From Bacillus sp. SJS (GTDB taxonomy: Bacteria; Bacillota; Bacilli; Bacillales; Bacillaceae), in assembly GCF_000732485.2 (NCBI RefSeq), contig NZ_JAQV02000019.1:124001-188000 (forward strand): 64,000 nucleotides of DNA, in the 5' to 3' direction. Shown here one piece after another: positions 25,536-33,835 of the stretch. Below the pieces are notes generated by a model. That model searched no databases. It saw only the letters and a program-made list of their open reading frames with translations, and was not told where the DNA came from. The translations under genes were made by a program, and so were the position numbers. Position 1 is the stretch's first letter. Each line of letters begins with the position of its first letter.

Positions 25536-27629
25536 ATGACCAAAGTATATGAATCAGACTCGTTAGCCACGGCCATTGAATCAAGGACGAAGCAGTATAA
25601 AGACTTCGAAGATAAGCTGATTGCCCTGGAAAAAACGTTTCAAGCACTTGTCGATAATACCGAATTTAAGGGCAAAGGCGCCGACAACATTAAAAGTTTT
25701 TACCAGGCCCAAATCGACCTGGTCACGGACTGGAAAAATTTTATCCAGGCCGTTACTGATTTTTACAGCGACGTTCCGAAATGGGCAGAGGATTACAACC
25801 TTGCCGAATCCACTAAAGTTGCCGTTCCCTTTCTTAAGGAAGGACTCGAAACAGGTTCGAAAAACAGTAAAACGATGGTCGAAACGCAGCACAGCGATCT
25901 CGAGGGGATTTTAAAAACCATTCATGATCTGATTTCCCTCACCGCTTTCTCCACAGAATCCTTCGACACCAACATGAAAAAAGCGGACACGAAAAGAAGT
26001 GAAACGGTTACGGCTGTAGAGAATCTTGATACCTCCTATGAGGAAACCTACACGGCTCAGTCCAGTACGATCGGAGTCGTCCAGCAAGGCTATATGGCCA
26101 TCATGAACGCAACCGCCAAAAGCGGTTCAGTCCAGCCCATGAATTTCAACGTCAAAACCTATCAGGCCGACCCCATCCACGAGGTCCGGAAAAACGTACA
26201 GGAATCCATCGAAGCCTACCAAAAGCAGCAAGAGGAAGCCCAGAAAATCCGCGACCAAATTGCCGCGGAAAAAGCGAGAATCGAAGCAGAAAAGGCCCGG
26301 ATCGAAGCCGAAAAGAATAAACCTTGGTACGAGAAAACATGGGACGGCGTCAAAACGTTTGCCGGCGAATTCAGCGGCTATTATGACTCCGTCCGCGCGA
26401 CGACAGGCGTCGACCCCGTCACCGGACGCAAGCTCTCCAACGCCGAACGCGTAGCCGCCGGTGCCATGGCAGCCGCAGGCTTCATCCCCGTCGTCGGATG
26501 GGCAGGCCGAGCCGTCAAAGGCGGAAGCGCCATCTACAAAACTGCCAAAGGCATGAACGCCGCCAACCATATGCTAGACGCCTACAAAAGCACAAAAGCC
26601 ATGGACATTCTAAACAAGACCGAAAAAGGAATCTATGGCCTCTACACCGCCAACAGCGCCTGGGAATTAGGAAGCGGCCGGGATATGTTTGGGAACAAGC
26701 TGACGGAGGAGCAGCGTCAGAATGCGCTTTGGAATGGGTTGACGATGGGGCTTGTGGGTGGTGGAGCTCATATTATTGATAAGGGCGGGTTATCGAAACT
26801 AGCCAACAAAGCGCCACATAGTACGGCATTTGTGAGAGATAAGGTGGCTAAGGCACAGGAATCGTTGAAGCAGATTGGGAGCCGGGTCGGTTCTAGGGTT
26901 CAGGATGCATTTAGAACTACTGCGAATACCATAGGTGCGAAAACAAGAGATACGATAAATAAAATTGGCAAAAAAGCTGCAGATCTTAAAGTTCCCAAAT
27001 CAATACGTATATTGAGTATGGATACTGGTGGTTTTAGAATACCAGTAGGCGTAGATGTGGAGAGTAAGAGACTTGGTGATTTGTGGAGTAAGATGGATTC
27101 TGGAGATGTTGATAAAGGAAAGGGCGGAATACCAAATACGGGAAGTCATGTTAAAGATGGAAAGAAAACAATTTACACCAATTCAGCAGGAAATAGATTA
27201 ACATGGGTAGAACAGCATCCTAAAAACATTAACAGAGATATTGACCAGGCCTTAAACAGTTCTAATGTAGGTAAAGCAACAGAAGCGAAAGTAGCTGACC
27301 TTGTTAGAAAAGAGACCGAAATAATTGGATTTGGGCAAAAAGTTTTAAAAGAAAGCGGAGAGGCTGCTGGAGATTTAGATGTTGTAACAAAAACCGCAAT
27401 TATTGAAGTGAAAGCATCGATTAAGGCAGTCAAAGAGGACCAGTTTAATAAGATGACTGATTCAAATCATGAATTGTTTTTTAATCCAGATAATAAGAGA
27501 GTTATTTTATATATAGATAAACCTCTGACTAATCTAAGACCAGAACATGAGAAAATGTTAGAGAATATAGAATCAAGAGGGGTTACAATAGTTAACTCAT
27601 TAGAAAATTTAAAGGAGGCATTAAATTAA
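25536..27629 (+). CDS. LXG polymorphic toxin with PD-(D/E)xK-like C-terminal nuclease domain
   Basis: A 697-residue type VII secreted toxin. Residues 1-220 are the helical LXG domain (VYESDSLATAIESRTKQYKD; FKGKGADNIKSFY). A coiled linker with two repeats of EAEKARI follows (about 235-265). Residues about 280-345 form the pretoxin PT-TG-like region (TGVDPVTGRKLSNAERVAAG, FIPVVGWAGRAVKGG). The tip (about 545-697) contains GDLDVVTKTAIIEVKAS: D613/D615 and E624-x-K626 fit a PD-(D/E)xK nuclease active site. Base composition falls sharply inside the gene: 26401-26460 has 43 of 60 G+C, 27481-27540 only 15 of 60, which marks the tip as a swapped-in module. Secretion by the YukE/EssC-type system is inferred; that system is not in the window. 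Confidence 0.88.
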   Translation: MTKVYESDSLATAIESRTKQYKDFEDKLIALEKTFQALVDNTEFKGKGADNIKSFYQAQIDLVTDWKNFIQAVTDFYSDVPKWAEDYNLAESTKVAVPFLKEGLETGSKNSKTMVETQHSDLEGILKTIHDLISLTAFSTESFDTNMKKADTKRSETVTAVENLDTSYEETYTAQSSTIGVVQQGYMAIMNATAKSGSVQPMNFNVKTYQADPIHEVRKNVQESIEAYQKQQEEAQKIRDQIAAEKARIEAEKARIEAEKNKPWYEKTWDGVKTFAGEFSGYYDSVRATTGVDPVTGRKLSNAERVAAGAMAAAGFIPVVGWAGRAVKGGSAIYKTAKGMNAANHMLDAYKSTKAMDILNKTEKGIYGLYTANSAWELGSGRDMFGNKLTEEQRQNALWNGLTMGLVGGGAHIIDKGGLSKLANKAPHSTAFVRDKVAKAQESLKQIGSRVGSRVQDAFRTTANTIGAKTRDTINKIGKKAADLKVPKSIRILSMDTGGFRIPVGVDVESKRLGDLWSKMDSGDVDKGKGGIPNTGSHVKDGKKTIYTNSAGNRLTWVEQHPKNINRDIDQALNSSNVGKATEAKVADLVRKETEIIGFGQKVLKESGEAAGDLDVVTKTAIIEVKASIKAVKEDQFNKMTDSNHELFFNPDNKRVILYIDKPLTNLRPEHEKMLENIESRGVTIVNSLENLKEALN

Positions 27630-28115
27630 ATGGGAACATCTGCGTTTATATTAACGAATCAGCAAAATTATTGCCCTGAAAAACTATTAGCAGATTCTAT
27701 AATATCTGCTTATAATGCGGATGTAATGTTGAATTTTCATAACTCTAAGAATTTAACAGAAGACGGAAGGCTGCTTTCAACTACCTTAAATATAAATGAC
27801 AAAAATGTTCAGGAAAATAATAAATCTTTTATTTTTTATGTAGATGCGAAGGACAACCCTAATATAGAATTTTTCGACTATGAGGAACTAGACCTAGATC
27901 CAAACAATAAATTGTATCAAATTGGCTTTATAGAAGAAATGGATGGAGTAGAAGATTTACTATTCAAATTCATTTACGAATACCTCAGCATCAATAAAAA
28001 TGACTATTTTTGGATGCCAGACTATGATTGGGTCTATACATTGGAAGATCTAAAAAAATTGAATGTGTCATCACTTGATCCAGAATGGTGTTATAAGAAT
28101 CCCAATTCTTTATAA
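27630..28115 (+). CDS. Candidate immunity protein for the LXG toxin
   Basis: A 161-residue soluble, acidic protein (EFFDYEELDLDP, WMPDYDWVYTLEDLKKL) that begins one base after the toxin stop, with AAAGGAGG ten bases upstream inside the toxin's 3' end. Position directly behind an LXG toxin and the same low G+C as the toxin tip support an immunity role; the sequence is not recognised. Acidic surface residues fit a protein that masks a nuclease active site. Confidence 0.7.
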   Translation: MGTSAFILTNQQNYCPEKLLADSIISAYNADVMLNFHNSKNLTEDGRLLSTTLNINDKNVQENNKSFIFYVDAKDNPNIEFFDYEELDLDPNNKLYQIGFIEEMDGVEDLLFKFIYEYLSINKNDYFWMPDYDWVYTLEDLKKLNVSSLDPEWCYKNPNSL

Positions 28116-28151
28116 ACTAATGAAGTTTTAATCAAAGATAAGGTACGGATA

Positions 28152-28640
28152 ATGGATAATTGCAATATTAATTTGGCGACAGAAATCCTTAAGAGGAAAA
28201 ATAGAAGAAATAATTTAATCAAAAAATTAGATACTATACATTTGAAAGAAGAACCATTTTTAAACATGGACGAAAACGATATATTTTATAAAAAAGTTTT
28301 TTCTATGCTAGAAAAACGAGAAGATAAAATGCGAATACAAGGTGAGGATTATCAAGAGAATATTAAAAGATCCACATCATTGTTAAAGAAAACATTTACA
28401 GATATTGATTATATGCCAAATAGTACTAGGCTCTTCTTTTTCGGAGAGAATGAAATAGAAGCTCTACTAATCCCTTTAGATGAAGTTGTGATCAATTTAA
28501 ACCATTTATTGGAGTTAAGCAAGTTTTCAAGTGGGTATGCTGATTTTATATTAGTCACAGATATTTTAGATTTTGGTATATGTATAGAACGTACAGAATA
28601 TTATTATGAATATAGTTTTTGGATTCCATCGGATAATTAA
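28152..28640 (+). CDS. Second candidate immunity/antitoxin protein
   Basis: A 162-residue AT-rich gene 36 bases after the first candidate. The protein has a basic, helical N-terminus (LKRKNRRNNLIKKLD) and a beta/aromatic C-terminus (IDYMPNSTRLFFFGENE, YYYEYSFWIPSDN). No family is recognised. It may be an orphan immunity gene left from an earlier toxin tip, a second part of the immunity function, or unrelated. Confidence 0.6.
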   Translation: MDNCNINLATEILKRKNRRNNLIKKLDTIHLKEEPFLNMDENDIFYKKVFSMLEKREDKMRIQGEDYQENIKRSTSLLKKTFTDIDYMPNSTRLFFFGENEIEALLIPLDEVVINLNHLLELSKFSSGYADFILVTDILDFGICIERTEYYYEYSFWIPSDN

Positions 28641-28648
28641 TTTCAGTT

Positions 28649-28723
28649 CCAAACTTCCCAAATAATATGGAGATTGTTAAACACGCTTTACTCGAAGGGC
28701 TTAACGTCATTAAAGACAAATAG
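28649..28723 (+). pseudogene. Short toxin-tail-like remnant
   Basis: An open stretch reading PNFPNNMEIVKHALLEGL then NVIKDK and TAG, without a start codon upstream of the internal ATG. It resembles the final helix of a displaced protein, possibly an earlier toxin tip; polymorphic toxin loci often keep such orphan ends. Too short to assign. Confidence 0.25.
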
Positions 28724-28802
28724 CTTAAAGGTAAAGTATAGTAATATTGATTCTAAGCTTATCTATTGGCTATGTTAGAGCATGTTGTTAATTTTGAACA
28801 CC

Positions 28803-28932
28803 TGTTGATTGGAGTGGAAGGCGTGAGACTCCTGCGGGAGCAGCGGGACAGGTGAGACCCCGCAGACGCAAAGCGGCGAGGAGGCTCAGCGCCCGCCCCG
28901 CGGAAAGCGAACGCCTGCAGCGGAAATCAACA
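28803..28932. repeat. Dispersed Bacillaceae hairpin repeat, about 130 bp
   Basis: Starts TGTTGATTGGAGTGGAAGGC and ends GAACGCCTGCAGCGGAAATCAACA, so the two ends pair over GTTGATT..GCGTT-like arms; the middle (GAGACTCCTGCGGGAGCAGC, GGTGAGACCCCGCAGACG, GGAGGCTCAGCGC) is the G+C-rich consensus I know from intergenic copies in many Bacillus genomes. It is the only such copy seen in the window. The rest of 28724-29322 holds no gene. Confidence 0.75.
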
Positions 28933-29035
28933 GCCAAGTTTAACAGAACTTATCTATTAAAGATAGAGATGTTAGAGACGGTTCCTTATCTAACAACAAA
29001 CTTTTGTCTGTCTCCACCCTAAATAACATGTAACT

Positions 29036-29077
29036 TGTCAAAAGCCCCCTTTGCTATTGCAAAGGGGGCTTTTGACA
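29036..29077. repeat. Perfect 19-bp inverted repeat
   Basis: TGTCAAAAGCCCCCTTTGC and its exact complement are separated by TATT. The downstream T stretch is short (CTTTTGACA), so it is a weak terminator at best on either strand. It is the last clear element behind the LXG operon; the following 245 bases up to the beta-lactamase stop show nothing further. Confidence 0.7.
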
Positions 29078-29322
29078 GATATCTACCCTTGTTCCAGCTA
29101 GTTTGTTCAATAATTAAATAAAAAAGTCCACCTCTCCTTCTTGAAGAAATACACTTATTTGTTGAATAAAGCTTTCTGCATCTGATTCTTATTATGATAT
29201 TGATTTACTTCCAAACCCGTATTCTATGAAGAATCCATTATGAAAAAGGATTGATCAAAAATGGATTCTCCTTAAGCATATTAAGTTTCGGTTTAGTTAG
29301 AGTGTTTTTTCTTAAATAAAAA

Positions 29323-30246
29323 TCACTTAAATGAATTCAGTGCGACCTTGGCAGCTTTTGCTATAAGTTCATTATTATAGGTGGCATCCTTAGTATCACG
29401 GGTGGATAGAATCGCGATGATGATGGGATCTCTATCCGGCGGCCAGACGATTGCAATATCGTTTCGGGTTCCGTAGTCTCCTGCTCCGGTTTTATCGCCG
29501 ACTTCCCATCCTTTAGGAACAGCCGCACGAATCAGCTCGTCTCCAGTCGTATTCCTCCGCATCCAGTCTGTTAGGATTGTTCGCTTATCATTTGGGAGAA
29601 CGTCATCGACCGTGAAAGCCTTCAGGCTGGTGGCAAGTGCTCTTGCTGTACTTGTATCACGTATGTCTCCTGGGATGGCGCTGTTTAAATCAGTCTCGAA
29701 GCGGTCAGCCTCGGTTACCTTATCGCCGATTCCCCTCAGTCCTTTTTCGAAGCCGTTAGGTCCGCCTAGTTCCTGCAATAAAAGGTTCGCTGCGGTATTA
29801 TCGCTGTATCGGATCGCGGCATCGGAAATTTCCCTAAGAGTCATCCCAGTATCCACGTGCTGCTCTGTGATTGGCGAATACGTGACGAGGTCATCTTTGG
29901 TGTAGGTGATTACCTCGTCAAGTTTGTCAATCGAGTTTTGCTTTAGCAATACCCCTGCGGCCAAAGCCTTAAAGGTGGATGCGTAGGCAAACCGTTCATC
30001 AGGTCGATAGACAACCGTGTGATTTGTACTGGTGTCAATAGCATAGACTCCGAGCCGGGCATCAAACTTTTTCTCAAGCTGCATGAACTTTTGGCCAGTT
30101 GCATGACTCGTACTTTTTGATTGTTCTATTTTTTCTTTTGCCTCGGTCTGCTTTAATCCTTCTCCAAAGGGGCTTAAACTTACAAGACATAAACTTAATA
30201 ATCCAACACTCATCCATATTTTTAGTATGCTCACACTTTTCACCAT
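29323..30246 (-). CDS. bla: Class A beta-lactamase (penicillinase)
   Basis: A 307-residue exported enzyme with all class A motifs: YASTFKAL (Ser70-xx-Lys73), [10 protein letters not shown] (SDN130 loop), FETDLNSA (Glu166 omega loop) and [15 protein letters not shown] (KTG234). It hydrolyses the beta-lactam ring of penicillins. The N-terminus is a signal peptide, and the ATG at 30246 has GGGAGG seven bases before it, so the longer frame from 30288 is not used. No BlaI/BlaR1-type regulator is adjacent. No Cys lipobox is seen in the hydrophobic segment's end, though a Cys lies within it (LLSLCLVSL). Confidence 0.95.
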   Translation of the reverse strand: MVKSVSILKIWMSVGLLSLCLVSLSPFGEGLKQTEAKEKIEQSKSTSHATGQKFMQLEKKFDARLGVYAIDTSTNHTVVYRPDERFAYASTFKALAAGVLLKQNSIDKLDEVITYTKDDLVTYSPITEQHVDTGMTLREISDAAIRYSDNTAANLLLQELGGPNGFEKGLRGIGDKVTEADRFETDLNSAIPGDIRDTSTARALATSLKAFTVDDVLPNDKRTILTDWMRRNTTGDELIRAAVPKGWEVGDKTGAGDYGTRNDIAIVWPPDRDPIIIAILSTRDTKDATYNNELIAKAAKVALNSFK

Positions 30247-30454
30247 GATCCGTCCTCCCATGAGTTGATAATGTTGATTTAATCCCATTCTGAGTCAATC
30301 AACTTAATCACTATGAACGGTGTAATGTTCATACGATTCCATCTCTATCATTCGTAAATTTCTATTTTGATTAAGTTTTATAGATGTAGGATAACCCCAA
30401 CAGTTCCTTTACAGCATTAAGCAGTTAGTAGAACGCTTACAATTCCATAGTGAG

Positions 30455-30503
30455 TAGACGATAGTCTAATTAGACTCTATACTAGTTTAGTCTAACCAGA
30501 CTA
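30455..30503 (+). promoter_or_regulatory. Promoter with two palindromic operators before the esterase-PadR operon
   Basis: A sigma-A-like promoter TAGACG-17 bp-TATACT (30455-30460 and 30478-30483) carries the palindrome AGTCTAATTAGACT (30463-30476) in its spacer and TAGTCTAACCAGACTA (30488-30503) at the start site. The centres are 26 bp apart. Both sites would block RNA polymerase and probably bind the PadR protein encoded in the same operon. A weak cre-like sequence lies at 30428-30441. Confidence 0.65.
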
Positions 30504-30526
30504 TTATGTAAAGGAATGAAAATTAA

Positions 30527-31369
30527 ATGATAAAATCTTTTTTAATGGTAGGTCAATCAAATATGGCAGGCCGCGGATTCTTGCATGAGGTAGAACCGAT
30601 CTATAATGAAAAAATAAAAATGCTCCGCAACGGACAGTGGCAAATGATGACAGAGCCAATTAATTATGACCGCCCTGTTGCCGGGATAAGTCTGGCAGCA
30701 TCTTTCGCAGAGGCGTGTTCGAAAGCCAGTCCGGATGAAGAAATTGGTTTGATTCCTTGTGCGGAAGGCGGCAGTTCCTTGAACGATTGGCATCCGCAAG
30801 GCACTCTTTTCCGACATGCTTTGTCTGAAGCTCGATTTGCTCTTGAAACGAGTCAAATTTGCGGCATCCTTTGGCATCAGGGTGAAAGTGACAGCCATAA
30901 TTCTCTGCATGAAACGTATTACGAAAAGTTATCCCTTATCATTGAAACTTTACGTAAAGAATTAAACCTTCAAAATGTCCCATTAATCATTGGTGAGCTG
31001 GGTGATTTCTTAGGAAAAACAGGTTTCGGAAAGTACTCATCAGAGTTTCAAGAAATCAATGAACAATTACGTCGATTCGCCCATGAGCAGCAAAATTGTT
31101 ATTTTGTATCGGCAGAAGGTCTAACTTCCAATCCGGATGGTATTCATTTGAACGCCGTTTCCCAACGGAAATTCGGTTATCGCTACTTCAAGGCATTTTC
31201 CGAAAAACGGAATATCCTAGAGCCTCTTTCGGATGAAAATCAATCACTAAACACAAACCGTACCTATTCGAAGACTGAACAAATCTATCTTCACAGTCTG
31301 AATTTGGCTCTGGGTAAAATCACATATGCTGAATTTGAAGCACAAATGGCAAAGGTGATGCAGCCATGA
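30527..31369 (+). CDS. SGNH-type carbohydrate acetylesterase (CE6/sialate O-acetylesterase family)
   Basis: A 280-residue cytoplasmic esterase. FLMVGQSNMAGRG near the N-terminus holds the catalytic Ser, ILWHQGESD the Gln/Glu block, and NPDGIHLN the Asp-x-x-His pair. The family removes acetyl groups from xylan or sialic acids. A C-terminal extension (about 230-280) has a heptad-like helix. There is no signal peptide, so the substrate must be inside the cell. Its stop overlaps the PadR gene by four bases. Confidence 0.85.
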   Translation: MIKSFLMVGQSNMAGRGFLHEVEPIYNEKIKMLRNGQWQMMTEPINYDRPVAGISLAASFAEACSKASPDEEIGLIPCAEGGSSLNDWHPQGTLFRHALSEARFALETSQICGILWHQGESDSHNSLHETYYEKLSLIIETLRKELNLQNVPLIIGELGDFLGKTGFGKYSSEFQEINEQLRRFAHEQQNCYFVSAEGLTSNPDGIHLNAVSQRKFGYRYFKAFSEKRNILEPLSDENQSLNTNRTYSKTEQIYLHSLNLALGKITYAEFEAQMAKVMQP

Positions 31370-31905
31370 TTCCCTTACTCATTCTTGGCTTGCTTATTCA
31401 AAACCCCGGCGCACATGGATACGAACTCTTAAGTTTAATGGAAAAACGGCATTATAAATATATCGTTAACTTTACTAAAGGTTCATTTTATTACAATTTG
31501 CAGCAACTTAAAGATAAAGGTTTGATTGAAGAAACACAGCAAGTACGTCCAAACAACAGTCGTGAAATTCACCCCTTCAAAATCACCTCTTTAGGATTAG
31601 AAGAATTTGATCAATTAATGTCCAAATATGGAACAAAATCCGAGTATGTAAACCTAAAATTTTATGGGGCATTACTCTTTGCAGATGTATTCGATAAAAA
31701 TAAATTAGCAGAATTAATCCAATCCCAAATGGATCAAACGGAAGCCAGAATTGCTCTTCTCGATGAATACTTAGCTAATACGAAGGAATTGCCCGGTAAA
31801 ATGGATTATTTTCGCCGCATGAACGAAAATTCCCGTTCTCACCATTTAGTGAACTTAAAATGGTTTGAAGAATTGAAGGCAGACATAGAAGAAGCTAATG
31901 TATAA
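31366..31905 (+). CDS. PadR family transcriptional regulator
   Basis: A 179-residue regulator. The N-terminal winged helix is clear: LILGLLIQNPGAHGYELLSLM, then KGSFYYNLQQLKDKGLIEE (recognition helix) and the HPFKITSLGLEEFDQL wing. The C-terminal half is a dimerising helical domain as in the PadR/Vir group. It overlaps the esterase gene (ATGA), and two palindromes in the operon promoter suggest autoregulation. The inducer is unknown but may be related to the esterase substrate. Confidence 0.88.
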   Translation: MIPLLILGLLIQNPGAHGYELLSLMEKRHYKYIVNFTKGSFYYNLQQLKDKGLIEETQQVRPNNSREIHPFKITSLGLEEFDQLMSKYGTKSEYVNLKFYGALLFADVFDKNKLAELIQSQMDQTEARIALLDEYLANTKELPGKMDYFRRMNENSRSHHLVNLKWFEELKADIEEANV

Positions 31906-31940
31906 ATAAAAACGATCATCACCTATCCGTATTGGAGTGG

Positions 31941-32087
31941 ATGCTTTCTATAGATGAATTTGTACTCTCAGCGCTAAATTGGTCAGGAGATTATCCTCAT
32001 GACATCATTCAAGCTACAAGAACAAATAACCCATCTAGTAATCCTTATACTATAGAGACAAAAACGGAAACATTATTATTAAAATAG
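31941..32087 (+). CDS. Possible 48-residue small protein
   Basis: A frame MLSIDEFVLSALNWSGDYPH to TETLLLK with a GGAG three bases before the ATG, which is too close for good initiation. No family recognised; it may be a decayed gene. The rest of 31906-32296 shows no other coding signal. Confidence 0.2.
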   Translation: MLSIDEFVLSALNWSGDYPHDIIQATRTNNPSSNPYTIETKTETLLLK

Positions 32088-32296
32088 TCTATTTTCTATT
32101 AATTTACTTGCCCCTTCTTGTGATCTTTGTATTAAAATGGAATTTAAGGGTTTTCTTTTCTTACAGAAAGACCGGGTAAATAAAATTGTTCTTAGACACG
32201 ATCAAAAGATATACATAAACCGATTTTTTTCAACTATATCATCCCTAACACAAACAGCTGCAGAGGCCTTTCTGCCATGGGGGAAATGGAGCAGAA

Positions 32297-32536
32297 ATGA
32301 ACGGACAATTCCCTGATTTAAAAAATTATCGTAAAGATTACAATAAGCGTGAAAATCCGAAAAATGTGAAGAAGGAAGAAAAAGATGGATGTTTAAGTGA
32401 TTTAGGAGAAGGCTGCATGGAGGGCTGTCTGCCATCAGGATGCGGATGCGGCGGGTCCGACGGCTGTATGATTCTGATCATGGTTCCTGTTCAGCTTGCA
32501 ATCCTTGGAGTTTGGTTCTTTGACAAAATATTTTAA
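32297..32536 (+). CDS. Small Cys/Gly-rich protein with one C-terminal membrane helix
   Basis: A 79-residue protein: a charged N-terminal half (YRKDYNKRENPKNVKKEEKD), a cluster of Cys and Gly (GCLSDLGEGCMEGCLPSGCG and CGGSDGC; seven Cys in all) and one hydrophobic helix (MILIMVPVQLAILGVWFF). GGAG lies six bases before the ATG. The pattern is that of small Bacillus membrane proteins of unknown function. The Cys cluster could bind metal or be palmitoylated-like, but this is not supported further. Confidence 0.6.
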   Translation: MNGQFPDLKNYRKDYNKRENPKNVKKEEKDGCLSDLGEGCMEGCLPSGCGCGGSDGCMILIMVPVQLAILGVWFFDKIF

Positions 32537-32620
32537 TGAAGAGTTGGTAGCTGCTTTATTAGATCGCGACGGTTACTTTGGCAGATCAAGAAGCGAATAA
32601 ATAGATTCAGGAGGAAAACC

Positions 32621-33166
32621 ATGGAAAATATCATCATCCAAAGACCCGTACCAGTCCAAACAAACGAGCTGCACCAATTCTTCAGCCGCGTCATCACGGA
32701 TACCTTCATTAAAGAAGGAATTGGCGACCGGCAGGAGGACTTAAAAGACGAGATAGCTGAAAAAGTACATTACCTTCAAAGTGATTTTGAAACGAATGGA
32801 GAAAAGCGGTTTTTCTTAGCCGCTTTAGAGGATGGCAAGGTTATCGGCACAATTGAATTCGGTCCTGCAAGTGAACTCATTTGTAAATGTACAAACGGCA
32901 CTTACAAAGGTCTGATGGAGGTCGGCACGGTGTTTGTAGATCCGGATTATCAGAAGAATGGAATTGGCAGCCGGATGCTGCAGGCTATTGTTTCGGAATT
33001 GAGGAATCAGGGATTTGAGGAGTTTTGCCTGGACAGCGGCTACGGTCAGGCACAGCAGATCTGGAGTAAAAGATTTGGTGAGCCGGAGTATTGGCTGCGG
33101 GATTACTGGGGAGAGGGATTGGATCATATGATTTGGAGATTGAAGGTTACGGATGTTTTGGTTTGA
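32621..33166 (+). CDS. GNAT family N-acetyltransferase
   Basis: A 181-residue acetyltransferase. FVDPDYQKNGIGSRMLQAIV (about 105-124) is the acetyl-CoA-binding motif, preceded by the strand GTIEFGP. AGGAGG lies before the ATG. Substrate unknown. Confidence 0.85.
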   Translation: MENIIIQRPVPVQTNELHQFFSRVITDTFIKEGIGDRQEDLKDEIAEKVHYLQSDFETNGEKRFFLAALEDGKVIGTIEFGPASELICKCTNGTYKGLMEVGTVFVDPDYQKNGIGSRMLQAIVSELRNQGFEEFCLDSGYGQAQQIWSKRFGEPEYWLRDYWGEGLDHMIWRLKVTDVLV

Positions 33167-33216
33167 ACTTTCCCTTATCTTCAATAAAAAAGGGACTGTC
33201 TGCAATGCTGCTAAAC

Positions 33217-33254
33217 AAAAACAGGGAGACGCATTCTAAGCGTTTCCCTGTTTT
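33217..33254. terminator. Hairpin terminator between convergent genes
   Basis: AAAACAGGGAGACGC and GCGTTTCCCTGTTTT pair around ATTCTAA. It lies between the acetyltransferase and the ankyrin protein gene. An outer imperfect pair (GACTGTCTGCAA with TTTGCAGTC) extends the stem. Confidence 0.7.
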
Positions 33255-33315
33255 CGTTTGCAGTCTGAGCCAGGCTGTTATAGCAAGCGGGACTTTAAAA
33301 CTGCCTCTTATTTGT

Positions 33316-33720
33316 TTATCTGCAGCCGGCTAAGCTGTATTCATTCAGAATGGCTGCGTGTTCACCTGTCGTAACCAGGTTGATGATTTCTTTATTATTA
33401 TGTTTGATGGCAGCATTTACTTCCTTTGAATTTGGAGCCGCTCCATACTTCATAAGGTAGGCGACCATATATTTATTATTTTTGGCAATGGCGAGTTCCA
33501 TGGCGGAGTGGCCTGACTGGGATTTGGTGTGGGGAGTGCAGTTCGCTTCCAAGGCAGCAGCGAGACTTGTTACATTATTGCTAATTATGCTATCGATAAG
33601 AATATTAGTTGATTCCTTCGTTTTTTTATTTTTCCCAAATACATATAGTCCAATGGCTATGATCATCACAAGAGTCCAGGAGTTGGCGGATAAAATAGTG
33701 CTAATTGATTCGAAATGCAT
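33316..33720 (-). CDS. Membrane-anchored ankyrin repeat protein
   Basis: A 134-residue protein with one N-terminal helix (about 14-29, TLVMIIAIGLYVFG) followed by roughly three ankyrin-like repeats (SGHSAMELAIAKNNKYMVAYLM, KYGAAPNSKEVNAAIKHNN). Ankyrin repeats bind other proteins; the partner is unknown. It is a single gene. Confidence 0.7.
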   Translation of the reverse strand: MHFESISTILSANSWTLVMIIAIGLYVFGKNKKTKESTNILIDSIISNNVTSLAAALEANCTPHTKSQSGHSAMELAIAKNNKYMVAYLMKYGAAPNSKEVNAAIKHNNKEIINLVTTGEHAAILNEYSLAGCR

Positions 33721-33835
33721 GCTGTGTTCTCTCCTCCGATATTTGTTTCTTACAATAACTATATCGGGTGATGTGAATAATAGTTTAGTCCTGAGTCTAA
33801 TTGCCTCTTTAAGCTTAAAAGCAAAGAGGTTTTGC

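Noticed and set aside
26127-26570. 147-codon minus-strand frame inside the LXG toxin gene
   Set aside because: It lies in the G+C-rich part where stop codons are rare, and the opposite strand has clear LXG and pretoxin features.
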